From Candidatus Aminicenantota bacterium (GTDB lineage: Bacteria > Acidobacteriota > Aminicenantia > Aminicenantales > Saccharicenantaceae): 9,372 bases of DNA. Shown here one piece after another: positions 1 to 6,073 of this stretch; the first letter of the stretch is position 1; each line of letters opens with the position of its first letter. Under the pieces are notes generated by a model, which saw nothing but the letters and a program-made list of their open reading frames with translations, had not been told where the DNA came from and did not search any database. The stretch is taken from contig DSDX01000209.1 of NCBI GenBank assembly GCA_011048485.1, forward strand, positions 1 to 9,372. Reading direction: 5' to 3'. A program made the position numbers and the translations under genes.

Positions 1-1668
1 GCTCTGGTCCTGCGAGGGCACGAACTCGCTCGGCAGGATCGTGAAGACGAGGATGGCGACGGCGAAGAGGGCCGCCGCCAGGACCAGGATCAGCCCGGGC
101 CGACTGAGGCCGCCGTGGAGGACCCGGCCATAGACCCCTTCGAGCTTGCGGAAGGCCCGGTCGACGGCCAGCCCGATCCTGTTCCGGCCCTCGCGGGAGG
201 TCTTGAGGAACTGGGAGCAGCGGGCCGGAGCCAGGGTGACGGCCTCGACATAGGACAGCAGGACCGCCAGGCAGAGCGTGACCCCGAACTGGAGGAAATA
301 GCGGCCGATGATGCCCTTCATGAAAACGACCGGCAGGAAGATGGCCACGACGGCCAGGGTCGCGGCCAGGGCGGCGAAGGCGATCTCCTTCGTCCCCTCC
401 AGGGCCGCCGGCACGAGGTCCTTGCCGCCCTCGCGGTGGCGGAAGATGTTCTCCATGACCATGATGGCGTCGTCGACGACCAGGCCGACGGCCAGGGCCA
501 GGCCGAGCAGGGTGAAGGTGTTGAAGGTGAAGCCGAGGAAGTAGATGATGGCCACCGTGCCGAGGAGCGACATGGGGATGGCCAGGATGACGTTGAGCGT
601 GCTCGACAGCGAGCCGAGGAACAGCCAGCAGACGAAAGCCGTGAGCACGACCGAGAGCAGGAGCTCGAACTGGATCTCGTTGACCGAGTCGCGGATGAAC
701 TCGGTGCTGTCGTTGGTGACGGCGACGGTCATGTCCTCGGGCAGGGTCTTGCGGTACTCGTCGATGGCCGCGTGGACCCGCCTGGACAGGGCCACGGCGT
801 TGGCGCCGCGCTGCTTCTTGATGCCGATGCCCTGGGCCGGGCCGCCGTCCACGCGGGCCAGCCTGCGGACGTCCTCGAAGCCGTCCTCGACCAGGGCCAC
901 GTCGCCGAGGTAGATGGGGCTGCCGTCGACCTCGCGGATGACGATCTTGCGCAGGGTCTCGAGATCGACGGCCTCGCCGAGGACGCGGACGTTGACCTCG
1001 CGGCCGGGCGTCTCGAGCCGGCCGGCCGGAAGCTCGATGTGCCCGCGGGCCAGGGCCGAGTTGACGTCGCTGACCGTCAGGTTCCTCTCATCCAGGCGCC
1101 CGGCGTCGAGCCAGATGCGGACGTTCCGCTCCAGGGTGCCCATGAGGGAGATCTCGCCGATGCCGGGGATGGTCTGGAGCTTCTCCTTGAGCCCGTAGCG
1201 GACGTAGTCGCTGAGGACGCGCTGCGGGTAGGGCCCGCCCAGCCGGGCCATCATGATCGGCTGGTCCTCGGGGTTGGACTTGGAGATGATGGGCGGGTCC
1301 AGGTCCCGGGGCAGGCTGCGGGCGGCCTGCGAGACCTTGGCCTGGACATCCTGGAGGGCCAGGTCGACGTCGCGGGAGAGCTCGATTTCGGCGGTGATCC
1401 GGGCCGAGCCCTGGCGCGCGCTCGAGGTGATCGTCCGGATGCCCTCGATCTGGATGAGGGCCTCCTCGAGCGGCTCGACGACCTCGTTCTCCATGACCTC
1501 GGGGGCCGCTCCTTCCCAGGAGGCCGAGACGGTGATGGTCGGGAAGTCGACGTCGGGGAACTGGCTGATGCCGATCCGTCCGGCCGCGACGAGCCCGAAG
1601 ACGACGGTGGCGGCCATGAGCATCCAGGCCAGGACGGGCTTTCGGACGCAGGCTTCGGTGAGGTTCAT
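1..1668 (-). CDS. RND efflux permease, HAE1/AcrB-like (N-terminal half; cut by left window edge)
   Basis: Inner-membrane proton-driven pump subunit of a tripartite multidrug-type efflux system. The frame is open from ATG at 1668 to base 1, giving 556 residues of a family usually about 1030 long. The N-terminus MNLTEACVRKPV leads into TM1 (about residues 12-31), followed by the periplasmic porter region with typical FPDVDFPTITV and SASWEGAAPEVME stretches. A TM2-TM6 block follows (about 331-485). TM4 carries the paired aspartates D399/D400 in VGLVVDDAIMVMEN, equivalent to the proton-relay D407/D408 of AcrB. The visible part ends after TM7 with LPSEFVPSQDQ, matching the AcrB LPSSFLPDEDQ region. 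The partner lysine of the proton relay would lie outside the window. The start overlaps the adaptor stop by 4 bases (ATGA), which implies translational coupling. Substrate cannot be deduced; a heavy-metal (CusA-type) pump is less likely from these motifs. Confidence 0.96.
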   Translation of the reverse strand, partial: MNLTEACVRKPVLAWMLMAATVVFGLVAAGRIGISQFPDVDFPTITVSASWEGAAPEVMENEVVEPLEEALIQIEGIRTITSSARQGSARITAEIELSRDVDLALQDVQAKVSQAARSLPRDLDPPIISKSNPEDQPIMMARLGGPYPQRVLSDYVRYGLKEKLQTIPGIGEISLMGTLERNVRIWLDAGRLDERNLTVSDVNSALARGHIELPAGRLETPGREVNVRVLGEAVDLETLRKIVIREVDGSPIYLGDVALVEDGFEDVRRLARVDGGPAQGIGIKKQRGANAVALSRRVHAAIDEYRKTLPEDMTVAVTNDSTEFIRDSVNEIQFELLLSVVLTAFVCWLFLGSLSSTLNVILAIPMSLLGTVAIIYFLGFTFNTFTLLGLALAVGLVVDDAIMVMENIFRHREGGKDLVPAALEGTKEIAFAALAATLAVVAIFLPVVFMKGIIGRYFLQFGVTLCLAVLLSYVEAVTLAPARCSQFLKTSREGRNRIGLAVDRAFRKLEGVYGRVLHGGLSRPGLILVLAAALFAVAILVFTILPSEFVPSQDQS

Positions 1669-2786
1669 GGGATCTGTCCTTGATCGACAACGCGCACGGT
1701 CACGCCGTTCGAGAGGGCCTCGGCCCCGCGGACGACAAGCCGCTCGCCGCCCTCCAGGCCGGACAGGACCTCGACTTGGCCGTCCGCCGATCGCATGCCC
1801 AAGGTGACGACCCGCTCGACGGCCTTGTCGCCCTCGACGATGAAGGCGATGAAGCCGCGATCGCTCGGCCGGACGGCCGAGATCGGGACGACGGGGGCCT
1901 CTCCGGCCGAGGCCACGGGCACGGTGATCTCGGCGAACGAGCCGGGCCTGAGGGCCCGGTCGCCGGGGTCGTCGATGTTGGCCGTGATGTCGACCAGGCG
2001 CGACGTCCCGTCGGCCGACTCGGCCACGTGGACGACCTCGGCCGTGAACTCGCGGCTGTCCTCGCGGACCCGGAAGCGGGCCTCCTGCCCGGGCTTGATG
2101 CGGGTCGCGTCGCGCTCCGGGACGCGGAACTTGAGCAGGAGGGGGTCGCGGCGGATGAGCGTCGCCAGGACCGTCCCCGTCTGCACGTACTGCCCGGTCT
2201 GGACCGTCCGGGTCTGGATGACGCCGGCGATGGGCGCCTTGACGAAGGCGTCGCGAAGATTGAGCTTGGCCTGGTTGAGGGCCGAGCGGGTCTGGGCGAC
2301 CTCGGAGGCGGCCGTCAGGACTTTGGTCCGCCAGGTCTCGACCTCCTCCCCGGGGATGAGCCCGGGGTTCTGGGTGATGACGGTCTCACGGCGCTTGAGC
2401 CCGGCCTCGGCGTCGGCCTGGGAGGCCTGGGCCTTTTCGAAAGCGGCCTGGGCCGCCTCGACCGCCAGGCTGTAGCGCTCGGTCTCGATCTCGACCAGGG
2501 TCTGGCCGGCCGTCGCGTATTCTCCTTCGGCGAACAGGACCCGGTCGACGGCGCCCGCGACGCGGGCCGTGACTTGGACCTTCTCGAAAGCCTCGACCGA
2601 GCCGACGGCGGAGACGCTGTAGACGAGGGAGCGGACGGGGACCGGTTGGACATCGACTGGGAATTGGACCCGCCCCCGGCCTCCGGCCCCGGCCTGGTCG
2701 GCGGATTTCTTGCAGGCGCCGGCCGAGACGACCAGGGCCGCGACGGCGACGATGACGGCGAGCTTATAGTGCTTCAAACTGATCAC
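1665..2786 (-). CDS. RND efflux periplasmic adaptor (membrane fusion protein), lipoprotein
   Basis: AcrA/MexA-type adaptor of 373 residues that bridges the RND pump and the outer-membrane channel. The start is GTG at 2786, chosen because AAGGAG lies 8 bases upstream and because it overlaps the preceding stop as GTGA. Residues 1-24 form a signal peptide, and C25 in SAGAC is the probable lipidation site, although the lipobox is weak (Ala at -3). A lipoyl/biotinyl-type half-domain follows (about 62-103, with GEYATAGQTL), then a charged Ala/Gln-rich helical hairpin (about 105-180). The second lipoyl half is at about 183-210 (APIAGVI and TGQYVQTGTVL). Next come a beta-barrel (about 217-290, with LRPGSFAEITV) and a membrane-proximal domain to the C-terminus. 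Order and length are standard for the family. It is co-transcribed with the channel and pump genes on either side. Confidence 0.95.
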   Translation of the reverse strand: MISLKHYKLAVIVAVAALVVSAGACKKSADQAGAGGRGRVQFPVDVQPVPVRSLVYSVSAVGSVEAFEKVQVTARVAGAVDRVLFAEGEYATAGQTLVEIETERYSLAVEAAQAAFEKAQASQADAEAGLKRRETVITQNPGLIPGEEVETWRTKVLTAASEVAQTRSALNQAKLNLRDAFVKAPIAGVIQTRTVQTGQYVQTGTVLATLIRRDPLLLKFRVPERDATRIKPGQEARFRVREDSREFTAEVVHVAESADGTSRLVDITANIDDPGDRALRPGSFAEITVPVASAGEAPVVPISAVRPSDRGFIAFIVEGDKAVERVVTLGMRSADGQVEVLSGLEGGERLVVRGAEALSNGVTVRVVDQGQIP

Positions 2787-4129
2787 TTGCGTGGCTCCTT
2801 ACCGAATGGATCGAGTCCCAGCGCCGCCTCCAGGTTGAGAAAGGCGGTGCCCAAGCCGTAGCGTTCCTGAACGAGGGCCACCTCGGCCTCGAACAGGCTG
2901 ACGTTGGCGTCGGCCACCTCGAGGGCGGAGGCCAGTCCCTGCCTGTAGAGCTCGGCCGTTTCGGCCGCGTTCTTCTGGGCGACCTCCTGGGCCACGGTCG
3001 CCTGCCTGAGCGAAGCCCTCTGGTTGGCCAGGAGGACGAGGGCCTCCCGGACATCAACGTCGACCTTCCTCGTCGCCGCCTGAAGATCGAGGTCGGCCAG
3101 CCGGGCCAGGGCTTTCCGCTCCCTCTGCTGGCTGAAGCGGGCTCCCCCGTCGAAGATCGACCAGCTCAGGGTCGCTCCGAGGCTCCAATTCCAGTTCCGG
3201 TTGTTGAACGAGGATTCGTTGGTCAGCCGGTACTGGCCGTTGGCGCTGAGCGAGGGGAGCCAGCCGAGCATCGGCAGCCTGGCCAGGGCGCGTTGCGACG
3301 TGGCCAGCCAGCGGAGCGAGCCGACGTCGAGACGGCGGGCCAAGGCCTCCTCGACCAGGGCCTCGGGGTCGGCGGCTTCGGCCGAAGCGGCCTCGATCAG
3401 GAACTCCGGCACGACGAGCGCCGCGCGGACGGCTTCCGGAGCGTCGAGGAGGTAGGCGAGTTGGAGCGTGCTCGTCTCGACCTGGCCTTGGACCTGGGTC
3501 AGCCCGACCTCGGCCGTGGCGTACTCGAGCTCGGCCCGGGTGACGTCGTTGACGGAGGCGAGGCCGGCGGCGAAGCGGGCCTGGGCCGCTTCGAGGTTCT
3601 GCCCGGCGAAGGTGAAGCGCCGGGCCGAGGCCTCCCGAACCTGGGAAGCGCCCAGCGTAGCCAGGAAAGCCTGGCTGACCTCGAAGGCCAGCTGCCTGCG
3701 GCTTTCGGTGGCCGCGGCCACCTGGGCGTTCCTCTGGGCCCGGACAGCGGCCAGGCTGGTCAGGCTGCGGGCGTCGAACAGGGTCTGGCTGAGCGCGATG
3801 GACTCCGACAGGGCGTTGAAGCGCTGGATGATGACCTCGCTGCCGCCGACGATCCGGCGCGTCTCATAGGCCCTGCGGGTGTAGGTGCTGGTGCTCGTGA
3901 TCGCCGGGAGAAAGAAGGACCGTGCCTGGGCGACGCGGGCCTCGGCCGCGAGGACGTCCTCCCGGGTGGCCAGGGCCCGCTCGTTCCTCTCGAGGGCCAG
4001 CTTGACCGCCTCGTCGAGGGTCAGGGGCCTATCCTGGGCGGCGGTTGGCGCGGCGAGAAGGAGGATTAAGGCAAGGGAAACCACGGCGAGACATGACCGC
4101 CGGCCCCGTCGGTATTCGTATGCCATCAT
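2783..4129 (-). CDS. TolC-family outer membrane efflux channel
   Basis: Outer-membrane factor of 448 residues forming the exit duct of the tripartite pump. Residues 1-31 are a Sec signal peptide with a hydrophobic core at about 13-27 and probable cleavage after PTAA. The mature part has the duplicated outer-membrane efflux protein fold. The first repeat starts with LTLDEAVKLALERN (37-49) and has a strand motif LSQTLFDARS (113-122). The second starts near LVEEALARRLDV (258-269) and has the matching LSWSIFDGGA (321-330). The C-terminal helix YRQGLASALEVADA (395-408) is typical of the family. AGGAG sits upstream of two consecutive ATG codons (spacing 5 and 8 bases), so either could be the real start; the first is reported. 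The gene is first in the efflux operon and overlaps the adaptor start by 4 bases. Confidence 0.95.
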   Translation of the reverse strand: MMAYEYRRGRRSCLAVVSLALILLLAAPTAAQDRPLTLDEAVKLALERNERALATREDVLAAEARVAQARSFFLPAITSTSTYTRRAYETRRIVGGSEVIIQRFNALSESIALSQTLFDARSLTSLAAVRAQRNAQVAAATESRRQLAFEVSQAFLATLGASQVREASARRFTFAGQNLEAAQARFAAGLASVNDVTRAELEYATAEVGLTQVQGQVETSTLQLAYLLDAPEAVRAALVVPEFLIEAASAEAADPEALVEEALARRLDVGSLRWLATSQRALARLPMLGWLPSLSANGQYRLTNESSFNNRNWNWSLGATLSWSIFDGGARFSQQRERKALARLADLDLQAATRKVDVDVREALVLLANQRASLRQATVAQEVAQKNAAETAELYRQGLASALEVADANVSLFEAEVALVQERYGLGTAFLNLEAALGLDPFGKEPRK

Positions 4130-4188
4130 CGCCTCTCCTAGGTCCGGAGCCCCGACACCGGGCCCCGGAAAGGTGAATGAAATATAGG

Positions 4189-4197
4189 ACTATACCA
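4189..4197 (-). promoter_or_regulatory. Probable extended -10 promoter of the efflux operon
   Basis: On the minus strand the sequence reads TGGTATAGT, a TGn extension followed by TATAGT (5 of 6 matches to the sigma-70 -10 consensus). It lies about 60 bases upstream of the TolC-type start codon, giving a leader of roughly 50 bases. No good -35 hexamer is present 16-18 bases upstream, which fits an extended -10 promoter. The inverted repeat GGAAGA/TCTTCC (4215-4234) overlaps the -35 position and could be an operator, but this is only positional inference. Confidence 0.5.
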
Positions 4198-4296
4198 CAA
4201 GGATATTAGACGCCGGAAGAGGCGGGCTTCTTCCCCCTCCTCCGCGGAATCTTCAGGTCGCAGTTCCGAGCGGGAGGGGCGCCTCGTAGGCAGGCT

Positions 4297-4308
4297 GTAC
4301 GCTCGTAC
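4297..4308. repeat. Short inverted repeat GTACG-CT-CGTAC
   Basis: A dyad of two perfect 5-base arms around a 2-base centre, located upstream of the methyltransferase promoter. The symmetry suits a dimeric DNA-binding protein, but a 5-base arm can arise by chance and no second copy was seen nearby. Confidence 0.3.
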
Positions 4309-4335
4309 TCCAAGCGGGCCGAAACAGGCCATCCC

Positions 4336-4347
4336 CGCCCCGGGGCG
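4336..4347. promoter_or_regulatory. 12-base perfect palindrome at the -35 position of the methyltransferase promoter
   Basis: CGCCCCGGGGCG is perfectly self-complementary over 12 bases. It overlaps the place where a -35 hexamer would lie for the TATAAT at 4357-4362, so a protein bound here could block or recruit RNA polymerase. The high GC content of the region raises the chance of such a palindrome arising without function. Confidence 0.3.
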
Positions 4348-4353
4348 CTGGCC

Positions 4354-4362
4354 TGCTATAAT
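4354..4362 (+). promoter_or_regulatory. Extended -10 promoter of the methyltransferase gene
   Basis: The sequence TGCTATAAT combines the TGn extension with a perfect sigma-70 TATAAT hexamer, striking in such GC-rich DNA. It lies 35 bases upstream of the start codon, so transcription would begin near 4369 with a leader of about 28 bases containing the ribosome-binding site TAAGGAGG (4385-4392). The -35 position reads CCCGCC and does not match the consensus, as expected for an extended -10 promoter. Confidence 0.7.
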
Positions 4363-4397
4363 AGAAAGGAGATTTTTCCCGGATTAAGGAGGCGAAC

Positions 4398-5078
4398 ATG
4401 AGAGCGACGCGGATTGGAGCGGCGGCTGGCCTTGTTCTGATCCTCGTCACCGTGTTCTCGTCCGTCGAGGCCGCCTCAGGCCCGGGGGCCGGCCAGGCCG
4501 GGTCCGACCTGGACCGCCGGGTCCGGACCTTCCTCGACGCCCACGCCGGCCGGTGGCGGGACATGAACATCTCCGAAGCCGACGGGCGGATCCTCCACGA
4601 CATCATCGTCGAGAACGGCTACACCCAGGCCCTCGAGATCGGCACCTCGACGGGACGCTCGGGGATTTGGATCGCCTGGGCTTTGAGCAAGACGGGCGGG
4701 AAGCTCATCACCGTCGAGATCGATCCGGGCCGGCACCGCGAGGCCGTGGCCAACTTCCGCGAAGCGGGGCTTGACGAGTTCATCGACGCCCGCCTGGCCG
4801 ACGCCCACGAGCTCGTCCCGGTCCTCGCCGGGCCCTTCGACTTCGTTTTCTGCGACGCCGACAAGGGCTGGTACAAGAACTACTTCGAGGCCGTCCTGCC
4901 CAAGCTCACGGTCGGCGGCTGCTTCACGGCCCACAACGTGTCCCCGCGGATGAGGCGCGGCGGCTGGGGCGCGGGAAGCTTCGTCGAACACGTCCTCTCG
5001 CTGCCGTTCATGGAGACGACCTTCGCCGAGGGCAGCCGGGCCGGGATTTCGATCAGCACCAAGCGCCCCGCAAAATAG
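4398..5078 (+). CDS. Class I SAM-dependent O-methyltransferase family protein with signal peptide
   Basis: A 226-residue protein of the cation-dependent O-methyltransferase group (COMT/CCoAOMT-like, COG4122 style). The ATG has a strong TAAGGAGG 5 bases upstream. Residues 1-25 look like a cleavable Sec signal peptide (basic start, hydrophobic 8-20, SSVEA before the cut). The SAM-binding motif I is EIGTSTGRSG (80-89), the acidic ribose-binding residue is E107 in LITVEIDP, and DADK (153-156) supplies the family's first metal ligand, D153. The second ligand pair, usually Asp-Asn, is His-Asn here (H179-N180). The catalytic domain otherwise has normal length and order. It is the only plus-strand gene, divergent from the efflux operon and convergent with corA. 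Substrate is unknown. An internal ATG at 4563 would remove the signal peptide, but also family-like sequence, and its ribosome-binding site is poor. Confidence 0.88.
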   Translation: MRATRIGAAAGLVLILVTVFSSVEAASGPGAGQAGSDLDRRVRTFLDAHAGRWRDMNISEADGRILHDIIVENGYTQALEIGTSTGRSGIWIAWALSKTGGKLITVEIDPGRHREAVANFREAGLDEFIDARLADAHELVPVLAGPFDFVFCDADKGWYKNYFEAVLPKLTVGGCFTAHNVSPRMRRGGWGAGSFVEHVLSLPFMETTFAEGSRAGISISTKRPAK

Positions 5079-5996
5079 CTACCACTTCTTGTATTTCCAG
5101 AAGATCAGGAACGCGACCATCGAGATCGCGGCCAGGCCCATGATCGTCCAGAAGGCCGGCAGCTCCTTGAAGCCGAACGGCAGCACGACGTTCATGGAAA
5201 AGATCGAGACGACGAGCGTCGGCACCATGATCGAGATGGTGATGATGTTGAGGGTCTTCATCAGGACGTTGAGATTGTTGCTGACGATGGAGGCCCGGGC
5301 GTCCATGAGGCTGGCCAGGATGTTCGAGTAGACCTCGGCCTGGCGGTAGCACTGGCTGTTCTCGATGACGATGTCGTCGAGCAGCTCCATCTCCTCCTGG
5401 CTAAAGCCGAACTTGGCCGCGTTGTGGCGGATCTTGTCGATCAGGGCGCCGTTGGAATTGACGGCGTTCTGGTAGTAGACCAGGCTCTTCTGCAGGGCAA
5501 AGAGATTGATGAGATACTTGTTTTCCATGGCCTTGTTGATCTTCTGCTCGACGTCGTCGGCGATCTGGTTGATGATCCGCAGGTGCTCCATGAAATGGAA
5601 GATGGACCGGTAGATGAGCCGAATGACAAGCTCGCGGACGCTCGCGACCTTGGCCAGCTGCTTGCCTTCGAACAGGCTCGTGTCCTCGGCCGCAACCAGG
5701 ATGAGGAGCTCGCCGAAGAAGAACACGCCCATGGTCGAGGCTTTGAACAGGAGCTGGTCCTCCACGGAGTAGTTCTTGGGCCTCTTGTAGATGAAGGCGA
5801 TATGGCCCGGTTCCATCTCGAGGCGGGCCTGCTCGTCGGGGTCAAGGGAGGAGTGGAGGGTGTGCTCGTCGATCTGGTACGAGCTGACGAGGCGCTTCTT
5901 CTCGCCCTCGTCCGGGTTGATGAAGAGAAGGATGGGGGCCTTGTCGTCGGAGGTTTCGACGATCTTCTGGTTCTCGATCCGGTAGCGCCTGAGCAT
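5079..5996 (-). CDS. corA: CorA-family divalent cation (Mg2+-type) transporter, SMN variant
   Basis: A 305-residue inner-membrane protein of the CorA family (pentameric Mg2+/Co2+ channels in characterised members). It has a long soluble N-terminal alpha/beta domain (about 1-125) and a long helical stalk (about 126-245) rich in charged residues. Two C-terminal transmembrane helices follow (about 247-267 and 281-300). The end KYKKW gives the usual basic cytoplasmic tail. The signature at the end of TM1 reads FSMNV (266-270), so the conserved glycine of GMN is serine. The short loop KELP (277-280) takes the place of the family's MPEL. ATG at 5996 has AAAGGAGG 5 bases upstream. Its stop codon directly abuts that of the methyltransferase gene. 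It lies 77 bases downstream of the M14 gene on the same strand and may be read through from it or from its own promoter. Ion selectivity is not deducible. Confidence 0.9.
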   Translation of the reverse strand: MLRRYRIENQKIVETSDDKAPILLFINPDEGEKKRLVSSYQIDEHTLHSSLDPDEQARLEMEPGHIAFIYKRPKNYSVEDQLLFKASTMGVFFFGELLILVAAEDTSLFEGKQLAKVASVRELVIRLIYRSIFHFMEHLRIINQIADDVEQKINKAMENKYLINLFALQKSLVYYQNAVNSNGALIDKIRHNAAKFGFSQEEMELLDDIVIENSQCYRQAEVYSNILASLMDARASIVSNNLNVLMKTLNIITISIMVPTLVVSIFSMNVVLPFGFKELPAFWTIMGLAAISMVAFLIFWKYKKW

Positions 5997-6031
5997 CCCC
6001 GCCTCCTTTCAACGGATCCCGGGACGTCCTT

Positions 6032-6047
6032 GCGCATCATTATGCGC
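6032..6047 (-). other. Small perfect hairpin in the M14-corA gap
   Basis: GCGCAT-AATG-ATGCGC (minus strand) forms a perfect 6-bp stem with a 4-base loop. It lies between the M14 stop and the corA start, about 35 bases before the corA ATG. It is not followed by a T-run, so it is not a standard intrinsic terminator. It may stabilise the upstream mRNA end or structure the corA leader. A second tiny stem, CCCC-GAT-GGGG, lies just upstream on the minus strand. Confidence 0.35.
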
Positions 6048-6068
6048 CCCCCCATCGGGGCACGGCAA
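6039..6068 (-). promoter_or_regulatory. Possible sigma-70 promoter for corA
   Basis: On the minus strand, TTGCCG (6068-6063, 4 of 6 matches to the -35 consensus) and CATAAT (6044-6039, 5 of 6 matches to the -10) are 18 bases apart. Transcription would begin near 6032 with a leader of about 35 bases. The -10 overlaps the small hairpin. The -35 is weak, so read-through from the M14 genes is an alternative. Confidence 0.35.
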
Positions 6069-6073
6069 GGGCC

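Larger units (their letters stand above)
4130..4397. promoter_or_regulatory. Divergent intergenic control region between efflux operon and methyltransferase gene
   Basis: This 268-base gap is the only sizeable non-coding stretch. It is the only place in the window where transcription starts in both directions. The A+T-rich patches at about 4175-4208 and 4356-4378 stand out from the GC-rich surroundings and hold the candidate -10 elements listed separately. Between them lie several short dyads: GGAAGA/TCTTCC (4215-4220 and 4229-4234), GTACG-CT-CGTAC (4297-4308) and the palindrome at 4336-4347. No regulator gene lies next to it. An open frame crosses part of it on the minus strand (4138-4332), but it has no ribosome-binding site or recognisable protein character. 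Confidence 0.6.

Noticed and set aside
115..1683. Long plus-strand open frame of 522 codons opposite the RND permease
   Set aside because: It mirrors the antisense of a clear RND gene in GC-rich DNA. Its translation is a low-complexity Asp/Gly/Glu/Arg mix with no recognisable fold, and no ribosome-binding site was seen.
1680..2861. Long plus-strand open frame opposite the adaptor gene
   Set aside because: Same antisense artefact: Asp/Gly/Leu-rich low-complexity translation opposite a well-supported adaptor with signal peptide and family motifs.
4070..4129. Possible twin-arginine signal in the TolC-type protein (RRGRRSC)
   Set aside because: It lacks the canonical SRRxFLK context, and this family is exported by Sec; the Arg cluster is an ordinary positive N-region.
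4138..4332. Small minus-strand open frame of 64 codons in the intergenic region
   Set aside because: No ribosome-binding site was seen, the composition is atypical for a protein, and it covers one promoter and the dyads.
6032..6047. Intrinsic terminator after the M14 gene
   Set aside because: The stem is only 6 bp and is followed by AAGGACGTCC rather than a T-run, so it does not meet the usual criteria.
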